Source: Erythrobacter sp. JK5 (GTDB taxonomy: Bacteria > Pseudomonadota > Alphaproteobacteria > Sphingomonadales > Sphingomonadaceae). From it: a stretch of 64,000 bases of DNA. The notes under the pieces are model-generated. The model was not told the DNA's origin, did no database searches, and saw nothing but the letters and a program-made list of their open reading frames with translations. The DNA is taken from NCBI RefSeq assembly GCF_018205975.1, contig NZ_CP073577.1, forward strand, positions 1,116,001 to 1,180,000, read 5' to 3'. This document shows, piece after piece, positions 18,478 through 28,111 of the stretch; the stretch's first letter is position 1, and each line of letters starts with the position of its first letter. Position numbers and translations under genes: made by a program.

Positions 18478-20154
18478 ATGCCCATGCTCACACAGCCTTC
18501 CCGAAAATACAGCGCCTTTCCGCAGGTGCCGCTGCCCGATCGGCAATGGCCGACGCGCACCATCACCGCCCCGCCCCGCTGGCTGTCGACCGATCTGCGC
18601 GACGGCAACCAGTCGATCATCGATCCGATGGACGGAGTGAAGAAGCGCCGGTTCTTCGATTTGCTGGTCGAAATCGGGGTGAAGGAGATCGAGATCGGCT
18701 TCCCCAGCGCGGGCGCGACCGAGTTCGATTTCATTTCGGGGCTGGTAACATCGGGCGCGATCCCGGACGATGTCACAGTGCAGGTGCTGACGCAGAGCCG
18801 CGAGGACCTGATCCGCACCTCGTTCAAAAGCCTCGCCGGAGCGCGCGCGGCGATCGTCCACCTCTACAACGCCGTCTCCCCCGCATGGCGCGATATCGTG
18901 TTCCGCATGTCGAAGGACGAGGTGCGCGAAATCGCCATTGCGGGAGCGAAAGTGATGCGCGACGAAGCAGCGAAGCGCCCCGACACCGAATGGCATTTCC
19001 AGTATTCGCCCGAGACCTTCTCCACCGCCGAGCTCGATTTCAGCATCGAGGTTTGCGCCGCGGTAATGGAAGTGCTCGCCCCGACCCCTGAAAAGCCGAT
19101 CATCCTCAACCTTCCCGCGACGGTCGAGGCGGCCACGCCCAATATCTACGCCGACCAGATCGAATATTTCTGCCGCAACCTGCCGGGTCGCGAGGCGGCG
19201 GTCATCTCGCTCCACACCCACAACGATCGCGGCACCGGCGTAGCGGCGGCGGAACTCGGGCTCATGGCGGGCGCCGACCGGGTGGAAGGGTGCCTGTTCG
19301 GCAATGGTGAGCGCACCGGCAATTGCTGCCTCGTGACGATGGCGCTCAACATGTACACGCAGGGCATCGATCCGGGCCTCGATTTCTCGGATATCGACCG
19401 TGTGATCGAGACCGTCGAGTATTGCAACGACCTGCCGGTGCACCAACGCCACCCCTATGGCGGGGAGCTTGTTTTCACGGCGTTCTCCGGCAGCCATCAG
19501 GACGCGATCAAGAAGGGCTTCGAAGCACGCGACACGCAAAACGACGAAGGCTGGCGCGTGCCCTATCTCCCGATCGATCCAGCGGACCTGGGTCGCAATT
19601 ACGAGGCGGTGATCCGCGTCAACTCGCAGTCCGGCAAAGGCGGCTTCGCTTGGGTGCTCGAACAGGATCAGGGCCTCAAGCTGCCCAAGCGGATGCAGGC
19701 CGATTTCTCGAAAGCGGTGCAGCGTCTTGCCGACGAATTGGGGCGCGAACTCAATGCAGCGGACATCTGGGCCGCATTCCAGCGCAACTACCACGTCCAG
19801 ACGCCCGACAAGCATTTCCAGCTGGTCGATTACGAGGAAAGCCGCGCTTCGGACGGCACCCGCGTGTTCGTGGGCAAGATCGCGGTCGATGGGCAGGAAC
19901 AGAGCGTGTCGGGGCGCGGCAACGGCCTGATCTCCAGCGTCGTGGCGACGCTCGAGGATACATTCGGCCTAGACCTGAAAGTGCTCGACTATACCGAGCA
20001 CGCACTCGGATCGGGCCGCGACGCCCGCGCGGCGGCGTATCTGGAATGTGAAAGCGGCGGACACACGATCTGGGGCTGCGGCATCGACGAGGACGTGGCG
20101 ACGGCCAGCGTTCGCGCGGTGCTGAGCGCGGCAAACAGCGCGTTGGCGGTCTGA
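18478..20154 (+). CDS. leuA: 2-Isopropylmalate synthase (long form)
   Basis: LeuA condenses acetyl-CoA with 2-ketoisovalerate, the committed step to leucine. The 558-residue protein is the long (LeuA type 2) form, beginning SRKYSAFPQVPLPDRQWP. Motifs: STDLRDGNQSIIDPM (catalytic Arg/Asp and metal), EIEIGFPSAGATEFDF, ISLHTHNDRGTGVAAAELG (metal-binding HTHND), and a C-terminal regulatory domain from about residue 440 (HFQLVDYEESRASDGTRVFVGKI) that gives leucine feedback. Start ATG 18478; a second ATG two codons on is equally possible. A Leu-rich leader peptide precedes it. Confidence 0.96.
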   Translation: MPMLTQPSRKYSAFPQVPLPDRQWPTRTITAPPRWLSTDLRDGNQSIIDPMDGVKKRRFFDLLVEIGVKEIEIGFPSAGATEFDFISGLVTSGAIPDDVTVQVLTQSREDLIRTSFKSLAGARAAIVHLYNAVSPAWRDIVFRMSKDEVREIAIAGAKVMRDEAAKRPDTEWHFQYSPETFSTAELDFSIEVCAAVMEVLAPTPEKPIILNLPATVEAATPNIYADQIEYFCRNLPGREAAVISLHTHNDRGTGVAAAELGLMAGADRVEGCLFGNGERTGNCCLVTMALNMYTQGIDPGLDFSDIDRVIETVEYCNDLPVHQRHPYGGELVFTAFSGSHQDAIKKGFEARDTQNDEGWRVPYLPIDPADLGRNYEAVIRVNSQSGKGGFAWVLEQDQGLKLPKRMQADFSKAVQRLADELGRELNAADIWAAFQRNYHVQTPDKHFQLVDYEESRASDGTRVFVGKIAVDGQEQSVSGRGNGLISSVVATLEDTFGLDLKVLDYTEHALGSGRDARAAAYLECESGGHTIWGCGIDEDVATASVRAVLSAANSALAV

Positions 20155-20194
20155 GACTTCTCACGCCAGCGCTGTCGGCCTATGATCGGCGCCG

Positions 20195-21244
20195 ATGACG
20201 GCGCGCCTGATCGAGATTTTCCTGCCCGAAAGCGAGGTCGAACGGCTCGAGTCCATCCTGGCGCGGCATTCGCGCAGGTTCTGGCGTGAAACCGTTCCCG
20301 GACGCGCCGAGAAATACACCTGTATCGTCCAGCAGAGATACACCGAGCGGTTGCTCGGCGATCTGCAAGCCGCTTACGGCGACAACCCAGATTTCACCGC
20401 GCGGATTTCCAGACTGGAAGCGGTGATCCCGCCCGTGCTCGAGACTGCTGATACCGAACTCCCCGCCCCCGACGAACTGCGCCCGCCGACCGCCATCGAA
20501 CGGTTCTTCAGTCGCGATCGCATCAGCACCACCGAGCTTTACGAGGATATCGAAGAAAGCCTCCACATCACACCCACATTCCTGCTTACCGTTTTCCTGT
20601 CCTCGGTAATCGCCGCGCTGGGAATGCGCAGCGGACAGACGGCGGTGGTGATCGGGGCGATGGTCATCGCGCCGCTGCTGGGGCCGACAATGGGGATCGC
20701 CATCGCTGCCACGATCGGCGATCCGCGGCGCGGTGCCAAGGCGGCGACCGCGCTATGCGTGGGAAGCACGGTCGCGATCCTGGCCGGGGCATTGGTAGGC
20801 GCATTGGTCGATATCGACCTGACTGTATCGGAACTGCGCAACCGTTCGCTGGTCCAGCCCGCCGATATCGCGCTTGCGCTCGCCTGCGGCGCGGCGGGTG
20901 TGCTGGCGATGAGCAAGGCGGCCTCGCTATCGTTGGTCGGGGTGATGATCGCGGTCGCGCTAGTCCCGCCGCTCGCCGCGACGGGCATCTTTCTGGGCAT
21001 TGGCGAATGGGTGCTGGCTGCCAATGCGCTGTTCCTGTTCACGATCAATTTCGTGTGTCTCAACGTAGCAGGGATCGTGATGTTTCTGGTCGAAGGGCTG
21101 CCGCCCAAGAGCTGGCGCGTCACCACCGGCCTGCTGTCAGCGTGGACCGCGATCCTCATCGTTCTGGCACTGGTTGCCGCCGGGCGATTGGTCTTCGGGC
21201 TCGGAACTCTGGAACGGATCGGGAGCCTGATGGTCTCAGGGTGA
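20195..21244 (+). CDS. DUF389 family membrane protein
   Basis: A 349-residue protein with a soluble N-terminal third (MTARLIEIFLPESEVERLESIL) that is followed by several membrane helices. The family hallmark is SSVIAALGMRSGQTAVVIGAMVIAPLLGPTMGIA near residue 145, with later NFVCLNVAGIVMFLVEGLPPKSWR. DUF389 proteins are uncharacterised. Start ATG 20195 lies 40 bases after leuA. Confidence 0.9.
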   Translation: MTARLIEIFLPESEVERLESILARHSRRFWRETVPGRAEKYTCIVQQRYTERLLGDLQAAYGDNPDFTARISRLEAVIPPVLETADTELPAPDELRPPTAIERFFSRDRISTTELYEDIEESLHITPTFLLTVFLSSVIAALGMRSGQTAVVIGAMVIAPLLGPTMGIAIAATIGDPRRGAKAATALCVGSTVAILAGALVGALVDIDLTVSELRNRSLVQPADIALALACGAAGVLAMSKAASLSLVGVMIAVALVPPLAATGIFLGIGEWVLAANALFLFTINFVCLNVAGIVMFLVEGLPPKSWRVTTGLLSAWTAILIVLALVAAGRLVFGLGTLERIGSLMVSG

Positions 21245-21316
21245 CTTGACCCACCGCAAAGACGGGCACCGACCCGCGTGGTATGCTGCGCCATCCCCGG
21301 GAGAGGAGGAGCGTCG

Positions 21317-22087
21317 ATGTCTACTCTGGATCAGGCTGCACCCGTCACGCCGCTAACCGCCACCGATCTTTCGCTCGCCGATCTGCGACCGGCGCTCGCA
21401 GCCGGATGGCGCGACTTTCTCGCCATGCCGCAATACGGCGCGTTCTTCGGCGGAGTCTATGTGCTGGCCGGGCTCACATTCGGCTATTTCGCCGTGGTCG
21501 GCGGCGAATTGTCATGGCTCATCCCCGCCATTGCGGGCTTCCCGCTGGTCGCCCCGTTCGTCGCGGTCGGTCTCTACGAGGCCAGCCGCCTGCGCGAAAC
21601 GGGCGAGCCACGCACATGGGGCAAGGTGCTCGGAGCGCTGAGGGGACACGACGACGATCAGATCCTGAGCATGGGAGTGATCGTGTTCGTTGCCTTCGGC
21701 TTCTGGACGATCGTCGCGCATGCGGTGGTGGCCATCTTCATGAACGAAGCGGGTGCCGGATCGGAATCGCTCGCCTTCCTTACCACCGAGACCGGCCTAA
21801 CCATGCTCGGCGTCGGCAGCGCGATCGGATCGGTCATGGCCTTCGGGTTCTACGCCATGACCGTCATCAGCCTGCCACTGCTGGTCGATCGACAGGCGAG
21901 CTTCCTTACCGCGATCATCGCCAGCTTCGCCGTCGTGCGCGACAACCTGTTCGTGATGGTGGTGTGGGCCTTCATCATTGCCGTCCTTCTCTTCATCGCG
22001 ATGCTCCCGGCCTTCCTCGGTTTGCTTGTCGCTCTGCCCGTTCTAGGCCATGCAACGTGGCACCTGTATCGCCGAGCCGTGCACTGA
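21317..22087 (+). CDS. DUF2189 family integral membrane protein
   Basis: A 256-residue protein with about six membrane segments. The N-terminal LSLADLRPALAAGWRDFLAMPQYGAFFGGVYVLAGLTF and FPLVAPFVAVGLYEASRLRETGEPRTW are characteristic of DUF2189. No catalytic residues are evident and no function is established. Start ATG 21317 is preferred over an in-frame start 13 codons upstream because AGGAGGAG stands just before it. Confidence 0.85.
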   Translation: MSTLDQAAPVTPLTATDLSLADLRPALAAGWRDFLAMPQYGAFFGGVYVLAGLTFGYFAVVGGELSWLIPAIAGFPLVAPFVAVGLYEASRLRETGEPRTWGKVLGALRGHDDDQILSMGVIVFVAFGFWTIVAHAVVAIFMNEAGAGSESLAFLTTETGLTMLGVGSAIGSVMAFGFYAMTVISLPLLVDRQASFLTAIIASFAVVRDNLFVMVVWAFIIAVLLFIAMLPAFLGLLVALPVLGHATWHLYRRAVH

Positions 22088-22114
22088 GCGCGTTCCAGCC
22101 ATGAAAGCGAGCCC

Positions 22115-23155
22115 ATGAGCGAGACCATTCTCGAACCCGACCTGCCCATCATCGATCCGCACCATCACTTGTGGGACCTGCGCCCGATGCTGCCGATGTT
22201 TCCCGAGCCCCGGCACCACTTCATCGCGGGGCTGGTCGATAACGCTCATTACGGCTTCGACCAGCTGCACGCGCATCTTTCCGGCGGGCACAACATCGTC
22301 GCCACGGTCTTCATGGAATGCGGCGCGTTCTACAACGCCGCCTACGGCGAAACGAAGAAGGTCGTCGGCGAAGTCGAATATGTGAATGGCGTTGCGGCGC
22401 AATCGGCCAGCGGGATCTACGGCGATCTTCGCGCCTGTGCCGGCATAGTCGGCCACGCGGACCTGATGCTGGGCGGCGATGTGGCAGAGGTCCTTGACGC
22501 CCTGCAGGCTGCTTCCCCCCGGTTCCGCGGCATCCGCCACCAAGGGGCATGGGATGTCGATCCCGAAGTGCTCGGCCCTCCCTTCCACGCGCCGGAAGGC
22601 TTGTATCGCGAGGCGACCTTTCGCGAAGGCTTTGCCGAACTCGGCAAGCGTGGCCTCTCGTTCGACGCGTGGGTGCTCGAACCGCAATTGCCCGATGTCA
22701 TCGACCTCGCGCGCGCTTTTCCCGATCAGCCGATCTGCCTCGATCACTGCGGCACCCCGCTCGGCGTCGCGAGCTACAGGGGCAAGCTGCACGAACGCTT
22801 CGACACCTGGCGGCGCAATATCCGTGAACTCGCGCAGTGCGAGAATGTGCAGGTCAAGCTCGGCGGGCTCGCTATGGCATTTTGCGCCCTTCCGGAGGAA
22901 GGCCCGGCCGCCGGAACGACATCCGAACACCTGGCTGGGCTGTGGCGCCCCTATATCGAAACCTGCATCGACGCGTTCGGCCCGAAGCGGGCGATGTTCG
23001 AGAGCAACTACCCGGTCGACTACTGGGGCGCGGACTATCAGGTTCTGTGGAATGCGTTCAAGCATCTGACCCACGGGGCGAGTTCGGACGAGAAGGCGGC
23101 GCTCTATGCCGGGAACGCGGCACGGTTCTATCGCATTGAAGAGGTGCTTGCGTAG
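22115..23155 (+). CDS. Amidohydrolase family protein (PDC-hydrolase-like)
   Basis: A 346-residue TIM-barrel metal hydrolase of the amidohydrolase-2 group. The N-terminal metal motif is IIDPHHHLWDLRPM (HxH near residue 16); later RGIRHQGAWD, PICLDHCGTP (His/Asp), and MFESNYPVDYWGADY (catalytic-end SNxPxD near residue 290) complete the site. The closest types are 2-pyrone-4,6-dicarboxylate lactonase and related lactone hydrolases, but a specific substrate cannot be named. It follows the DUF2189 gene by 27 bases and precedes the nitronate monooxygenase gene by 45 bases. Confidence 0.87.
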   Translation: MSETILEPDLPIIDPHHHLWDLRPMLPMFPEPRHHFIAGLVDNAHYGFDQLHAHLSGGHNIVATVFMECGAFYNAAYGETKKVVGEVEYVNGVAAQSASGIYGDLRACAGIVGHADLMLGGDVAEVLDALQAASPRFRGIRHQGAWDVDPEVLGPPFHAPEGLYREATFREGFAELGKRGLSFDAWVLEPQLPDVIDLARAFPDQPICLDHCGTPLGVASYRGKLHERFDTWRRNIRELAQCENVQVKLGGLAMAFCALPEEGPAAGTTSEHLAGLWRPYIETCIDAFGPKRAMFESNYPVDYWGADYQVLWNAFKHLTHGASSDEKAALYAGNAARFYRIEEVLA

Positions 23156-23200
23156 TTGCAAACTGCAACTTACCGCGCGATTTGATCTCAGGAGACCTCA

Positions 23201-24205
23201 ATGCCGCTTCCCGCCCCGTTCGACCGTTTGCGCCTGCCGCTGATCGGATCGCCGCTGTTCATTGTGTCCGGTCCAGAGCTGGTGATCGCGCAGTGCAAGG
23301 CGGGAATTATCGGCAGTTTCCCGGCGCTCAACGCCCGCCCGCAGCCGCTGCTCGACGAATGGCTGCACCAGATCACCGAGGAACTCGCCAAGCACAACCG
23401 CGAGCACCCCGATCGCCCGGCTGCGCCGTTCGCGGTCAACCAGATCATCCACAAGACCAACGACCGGGTAGAAGCCGACATGGCGACCTGCGAGAAATGG
23501 CAGGTGCCGATGATCATCACCTCGCTCGGCGCGCGGACCGAGGTTTTCGATGCGGTGCGCAATTGGGGCGGGATCACGATGCACGACGTGATCAACAACC
23601 GCTTCGCCAACAAGGCGATCGAAAAGGGTGCGGACGGTCTGATCCCGGTCGCAGCCGGTGCCGGTGGACATGCGGGCGCGTTGTCGCCCTTCGCTCTGAT
23701 GCAGGAAATCCGCGAGTGGTTCGACGGGCTCGTGGCGCTCTCCGGCTCGATCGCGCACGGCGCCTCGATCCTCGCTGCGCAGGCGATGCGCGCCGATTTC
23801 GCCTATTCGGGCAGCGCCTTCATCGCGACCGAGGAAGCCAACGCGGACCAGGCCTACAAGCAGGGCATTGTCGAAGGCGATGCGAGCGGGATCGTCTACA
23901 CCAACCTGTTCACCGGGGTGCACGGCAATTACCTGCGCAGCTCGATCGAAAAGGCCGGGCTCGATCCCGACGATCTGCCCGTAAGCGACCCGTCGAAGAT
24001 GAACTTCGGCAGCGGCGGCAACACCAAGGCCAAGGCCTGGAAGGACATCTGGGGTTCGGGCCAGGGGGTCGGCGCGGTCAAGTCGGTCGGCAGTGTGGAG
24101 GATCTGGTCGCGCGGATGGAACGCGAATACCACGAGGCAAAAATGCGGGTGCTGGCAAACGCGAACTACACGCCGTGGACCGCGCTGGCCGAGGCTGCGG
24201 AGTAG
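23201..24205 (+). CDS. Nitronate monooxygenase / FMN-dependent 2-nitropropane dioxygenase family
   Basis: A 334-residue FMN TIM-barrel enzyme: LRLPLIGSPLFIVSGPELVIAQCKAGIIGSFPALN at the N-terminus, MHDVINNRFANKAIEKGADGLIPVAAGAGGHAG near residue 140 (FMN phosphate loop and the GGHxG histidine), LSGSIAHGASILAAQAMRADFAYSGSAFIATEEA, and SIEKAGLDPDDLP. The family oxidises alkyl nitronates with O2; some members use other substrates. The start ATG 23201 has GGAG nine bases upstream. It may form an operon with the amidohydrolase gene. Confidence 0.88.
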   Translation: MPLPAPFDRLRLPLIGSPLFIVSGPELVIAQCKAGIIGSFPALNARPQPLLDEWLHQITEELAKHNREHPDRPAAPFAVNQIIHKTNDRVEADMATCEKWQVPMIITSLGARTEVFDAVRNWGGITMHDVINNRFANKAIEKGADGLIPVAAGAGGHAGALSPFALMQEIREWFDGLVALSGSIAHGASILAAQAMRADFAYSGSAFIATEEANADQAYKQGIVEGDASGIVYTNLFTGVHGNYLRSSIEKAGLDPDDLPVSDPSKMNFGSGGNTKAKAWKDIWGSGQGVGAVKSVGSVEDLVARMEREYHEAKMRVLANANYTPWTALAEAAE

Positions 24206-24209
24206 CTTT

Positions 24210-24719
24210 TCAGGTCGCGACCCACAAGGCTTCGGCCATCGCGTCGAGTTCTGCAAAGTCGAAACCCGCGCCGAGCGGGTCCTTGCGGTTGAGGATGATC
24301 CGGCGTCGCTGATGGAGCAGGCGGCGACGCAGCGCGGTCTGGAGCAGGAATAGCCGCATCAGCGCCTCTTCCCCCGCAGCCTCGGCATCGCGACGGCGCG
24401 ATTGCTGCCATCGCTCCTCGACCCGGCCGACCCACTCGATCACGATCTCGTTGTAACGGCGGTGCGGCCCGCGGTGCAGCGGCATCCCGGTGCGGATCGT
24501 CGCGGCTTCGGTGGCGGGCAGCAGCAACCCGTTGGCGCGAAAATCGTCGAACCCCACCTGCTCGCGACCCAGCTCCGCAAACATGGGGCCGAAACAGCGC
24601 TGGCCCAGCAATTGCCTCGGCAGCAGATGGTGACGCTGAAACGACGGATCGTGATCGGGTGCTCCAGCCCGGTTGACATGGCGAAACGGGATTGCTGCGC
24701 GTCGATGCGCGGCCGCCAT
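24210..24719 (-). CDS. AHH-type HNH/endonuclease VII-like protein
   Basis: A 169-residue protein whose centre reads FQRHHLLPRQLLGQRCFGPMF to NGLLLPATEAATIRTGMPLHRGPHRRYNEIVIEWV. The paired histidines (RHH), the later H-GPH-xxYN, and the spacing are the AHH nuclease pattern, a branch of the HNH/Endo VII fold seen at the C-terminus of bacterial toxins. Here it stands alone with no export signal, delivery domain or visible immunity gene. ATG 24719 begins the conserved part; an ATG at 24764 directly after the upstream gene's stop adds 15 unconserved residues. Together with the next gene it forms a two-gene minus-strand unit. Confidence 0.7.
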   Translation of the reverse strand: MAAAHRRAAIPFRHVNRAGAPDHDPSFQRHHLLPRQLLGQRCFGPMFAELGREQVGFDDFRANGLLLPATEAATIRTGMPLHRGPHRRYNEIVIEWVGRVEERWQQSRRRDAEAAGEEALMRLFLLQTALRRRLLHQRRRIILNRKDPLGAGFDFAELDAMAEALWVAT

Positions 24720-24767
24720 CGCCGATCCGATGCAAGTGCTTTCGATGCTGCGCCCCCGAACCATCCG

Positions 24768-25589
24768 CTATTCGCGCCACACCCTTATGAATTTGCGGTT
24801 GCGCGAAGGACGCATGACCAGCTGCGTCCCGTCGGGAGCGATGATCCGTTCGGCCTCGGCGAGCCCACCCACGATCACCAGCTGATTGACGATGCGAACG
24901 CCCAGGCGGGTCGCGGCGACCTTGTCGGTGGAAAGCGGCGGTTCGATGCGCAATTCCTGCCCGATCCAGTATTCCAGCCCGACGCTTTGCAACGCCCCGT
25001 CGATCGTCTCGCGGAAGGCGGTAAGGCCAAGCGCAGGAAACGCGCCGCCTTCAAGCCAGGCGGTGGCGACCGATTCGAAGAACCGTCGTCCGATCACGCT
25101 CCTCGCCGGAGGCCAGACGATGGCCGCGAGATCCTCGAAATGGTGCGTCAGGTCGCGGGCTAGCGCGATCAGCCCCTTCATCACCGGCATGCTCGCCTCG
25201 CCGCCGGCGAGATGCTGCCCGGGTTGAAGCCGCAGGGTTTCCAACCGGAATGCTCCGGGCGTGCGATCGAGGTCGAAGCGATGTTCGAACTCGGGAAAAT
25301 CGCAGGGCTCGCCCGGGGCAAGACCGTGGAGATCGAAGGTCAGCCCCTCGTGCAGCAACTCGAGCCAGACCGTGCCGTTCGCTTCGGGTCCGGTCTCGAT
25401 CGGATGTTGCACCTCGCCGTCCGCCGCAACCAGATGGAGCGGAGACGATTGCGAAGGATCATGCGAAATCGACGCGGATCGCTGTGCTTCGGTGAACTGC
25501 CTGATTGCCGCGCGGGTCGGTCGCTTGCCCGCCGCGAACAGCAGGAGCATCCCCTTCGCATCGGCATGCTGCGATTGATCGATGGTCAA
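24768..25589 (-). CDS. Hypothetical protein
   Basis: A 273-residue cytoplasmic protein that I do not recognise. The N-terminal part (MLLLFAAGKRPTRAAIRQFTEAQ) precedes a beta-rich middle (WLELLHEGLTFDLHGLAPGEP). The second half holds PVMKGLIALARDLTHHFEDLAAIVWPPARSVIGRRFFESVATAWLEGGAFPALGL and GLEYWIGQELRIEP. No catalytic triad or nucleotide-binding loop is obvious. It is probably translated together with the AHH nuclease-like gene downstream. Whether it serves that protein or is unrelated cannot be told. Confidence 0.7.
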   Translation of the reverse strand: MTIDQSQHADAKGMLLLFAAGKRPTRAAIRQFTEAQRSASISHDPSQSSPLHLVAADGEVQHPIETGPEANGTVWLELLHEGLTFDLHGLAPGEPCDFPEFEHRFDLDRTPGAFRLETLRLQPGQHLAGGEASMPVMKGLIALARDLTHHFEDLAAIVWPPARSVIGRRFFESVATAWLEGGAFPALGLTAFRETIDGALQSVGLEYWIGQELRIEPPLSTDKVAATRLGVRIVNQLVIVGGLAEAERIIAPDGTQLVMRPSRNRKFIRVWRE

Positions 25590-25708
25590 AGACCCCTCTT
25601 AGCCCCGCGGTTCCCTGTCCGGACCCTCGAAGCGAGACCTTGACCTGATTCGCAGCCAGCGTCGAGTCCCGATTTTTGACGGTTTGCCCCTTGAACTTTC
25701 AGTAAGGG

Positions 25709-26206
25709 CTAGAATACCCCCAGCGTTAACCCCTCGGCTAACGCCAGGCCCATTTCCCGGCATGCTTTCAGGGTGTTATCGGGAACCCGCTTGGGCGCCA
25801 GTATGGCCTCGGGAGTCTGCGCCGCGAAATTGACGATCATCGGGTCGGCCACCCGCTTTAGCCGCCATCCGGTGGCAATCCGATCGAGCTGCCGCTGGGC
25901 TCCCTCACCGTCGGATCCGGCAGCGATGATCGAAGCGTACGGCCGCCCCTCGATCCTGCCCAGCACGGGATAGTACGTGCGGTCGAACATCTCCTTCATC
26001 GCCCCGCTCATGGTCGCCAGATTCTCCGGACATACGAACAGGTAGCCCGCCGCCGCGATCAGGATTTCGGCAGTGACATCCTCGCACCGCAGCAACAGCG
26101 CGTTGTCGCCTGCAGCGGCGGCCTGCGCCATCTGCTCGCTCGCGCCGGTGCGGCTGTGCCAGGCAACCAGCAAGGTGTGAGGAGGCAGCGCAGGTGACAT
26201 GGCCAT
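25709..26206 (-). CDS. Flavodoxin-like / NADPH-dependent FMN reductase family protein
   Basis: A 165-residue protein (MAMSPALPPHTLLVAWHSRTGASEQMAQAA). The AWHSRTGASEQMA segment is the flavodoxin-type phosphate loop (S/TxTGxT variant), and AGYLFVCPENLATMSGAMKEMFDRTYY follows the second flavin-binding turn. This supports FMN binding and a role as a small flavoprotein. Two starts (26206 and 26200) differ by two codons. The gene is divergent from recJ. The larger frame covering it in other annotations would run into recJ and is not real. Confidence 0.78.
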   Translation of the reverse strand: MAMSPALPPHTLLVAWHSRTGASEQMAQAAAAGDNALLLRCEDVTAEILIAAAGYLFVCPENLATMSGAMKEMFDRTYYPVLGRIEGRPYASIIAAGSDGEGAQRQLDRIATGWRLKRVADPMIVNFAAQTPEAILAPKRVPDNTLKACREMGLALAEGLTLGVF

Positions 26207-26281
26207 CGAGCATGCAAGGCGCCTGTCGATTGTCAATCCCGGCACCTGTTGCGCAGCGTAGCGTTCGGGTAAGGCCAGCAG

Positions 26282-28069
26282 ATGGCCACACAATCGCTGA
26301 CCTATGTCTTCGGGGTTGCGCAGTCCCTGTCGGGCCGCGCCTGGCACTGGCGCGGAGGCAACATGGAGCTTGGCGACGGTGCCGGCGCGCTCGATCGCGA
26401 CATCCTCTCGCAATTGCTGATGACGCGCGGCGTGGCGCGGGACGACGTCGCGCGCCATGCCCGCCCGACCCTGCGCGATTTCCTGCCCGATCCTTCGGCT
26501 TTTCGCGACATGGACCAGGCCGCCGAGCGGATCGCGCAGGCCATACTCGCTGCGGAACGGATCACGATTTACGGCGATTACGATGTCGATGGCGCGACCA
26601 GTGCCGCGTTGATGGTCGAAGTGCTGCGCGCGCTCGGCAGCGAGGCAGATTTCTACATTCCCGATCGCCTGCTGGAAGGATACGGCCCCAGCGGCGAGGC
26701 GCTGGTGGCGCTGGCCGAAGCCGGATCGAGCCTGATCGTTACCGTCGATTGCGGCGCGATGGCGCACGAAGCCCTGACCATCGCACGCGACGCCGGGGTC
26801 GACGTGATCGTGGTCGATCACCACAAATGCGCCGCCGATCTCCCCCCTACGGCGGCGCTGGTCAATCCCAACCGGCTCGACGAAAGCGACCTGGCCGCCA
26901 GCCATGGCCATCTGGCGGCGGTCGGGGTCGCGTTCCTGCTGGCGATCGCGCTCGTGAGGACCCTGCGCGCGCAGGATTATTTCACGCAGCGCGAGGAGCC
27001 CGACCTGATGGGCCTGCTCGATCTGGTGGCGCTAGGCACCGTGGCTGATGTTGCCGCACTTCACGGGCTCAACCGCGCGTTCGTGGCGCAGGGTCTCAAG
27101 GTGCTGGCCCGGCGCGAGCGGATCGGGATGGCGGCACTGATGGATGCAAGCCGGTTGAAGCGCGCACCGCAGGCCAGCGATCTCGGCTTCGCGCTCGGTC
27201 CGCGCATCAACGCCGGCGGAAGGATCGGCGAATCCACGCTGGGCGTGCGGCTGCTGACCACGCGCGACCCCGAAGAGGCGCGTGCCATCGCCGAACAGCT
27301 TTCCGCACTCAACGAAGAGCGCCGCGCGATCGAAGCGGAGGTGCAGGAAGCCGCAGAAGCGCAAATCGCCGGACAGCACAATTGCGCCGTGCATGTCATC
27401 GCCGGTGCAGGCTGGCATCCCGGTGTGATCGGCATCGTCGCAGGCCGGATCAAGGAGAAGACCGGACGACCCGCGATCGTGATCGCGCAGGACGATAAAG
27501 AGGGCACCGGCAAGGGCAGCGGTCGCTCGATCAGCGGAGTCGATCTCGGCGCGGCGATCATCGCGGCGCGCGAGGAAGGGCTGTTGGTGGCGGGCGGAGG
27601 GCATGCCATGGCGGCAGGCCTGACCGTGCCGAACGACAAGCTCGCAGCGTTCACCGAATTTCTCGATCAGCGGCTGGCACGCGATGTCGAACTGGCGCGC
27701 GCGGGCCAGGCGATGAAGCTCGATCTCGCGCTTGCTCCAGGCGGCCTGACGCCCGAACTGGTCGATACGCTCGAGACCGCAGGCCCCTACGGGGTTGGCT
27801 GGCCTGCACCTCGCGTCGCGGTCGGCCCCGTCCGGGTGGTAAAGGCGGACGTCGTCGGCAAGGATCATCTGCGGGTGATCGCCAGCGGTGGCGATGGCAA
27901 ATCGTTCAAGAGCATCGCCTTCCGCGCGGCCGAGACCGAGATGGCGCAGACCCTGCTGCATCGCAGTGCAGGCCGGCAATTCCACTTTGCCGGGCGCGTG
28001 AAGATCGACGATTGGGGCACCCGCCCTGCCGCCGAATTGCATCTCGAAGATGCCGCATTTGCCGATTGA
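26282..28069 (+). CDS. recJ: Single-stranded-DNA-specific exonuclease RecJ
   Basis: RecJ is the 5'-3' ssDNA exonuclease used in recombination and mismatch repair. The 595-residue protein has the DHH phosphoesterase core (YGDYDVDGATSAALM near residue 100, TVDCGAMAHE, VVDHHKCAADLP near residue 180, LDLVALGTVADVA) and the DHHA1 motif GGGHAMAAG near residue 442, followed by the OB-fold. Start ATG 26282 gives an N-terminus extended by about 28 residues; MELGDGAGALDRD further in could be an alternative. Confidence 0.95.
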   Translation: MATQSLTYVFGVAQSLSGRAWHWRGGNMELGDGAGALDRDILSQLLMTRGVARDDVARHARPTLRDFLPDPSAFRDMDQAAERIAQAILAAERITIYGDYDVDGATSAALMVEVLRALGSEADFYIPDRLLEGYGPSGEALVALAEAGSSLIVTVDCGAMAHEALTIARDAGVDVIVVDHHKCAADLPPTAALVNPNRLDESDLAASHGHLAAVGVAFLLAIALVRTLRAQDYFTQREEPDLMGLLDLVALGTVADVAALHGLNRAFVAQGLKVLARRERIGMAALMDASRLKRAPQASDLGFALGPRINAGGRIGESTLGVRLLTTRDPEEARAIAEQLSALNEERRAIEAEVQEAAEAQIAGQHNCAVHVIAGAGWHPGVIGIVAGRIKEKTGRPAIVIAQDDKEGTGKGSGRSISGVDLGAAIIAAREEGLLVAGGGHAMAAGLTVPNDKLAAFTEFLDQRLARDVELARAGQAMKLDLALAPGGLTPELVDTLETAGPYGVGWPAPRVAVGPVRVVKADVVGKDHLRVIASGGDGKSFKSIAFRAAETEMAQTLLHRSAGRQFHFAGRVKIDDWGTRPAAELHLEDAAFAD

Positions 28070-28111
28070 GCCGAGCCGCGCGCACATTTTCCGTGCGGGA
28101 CGAAGAAAGGG

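Noticed and set aside
24210..25589. Toxin-immunity module
   Set aside because: The AHH protein lacks any delivery domain, and the neighbour is upstream and larger than usual immunity proteins. The sequence alone does not support a toxin system.
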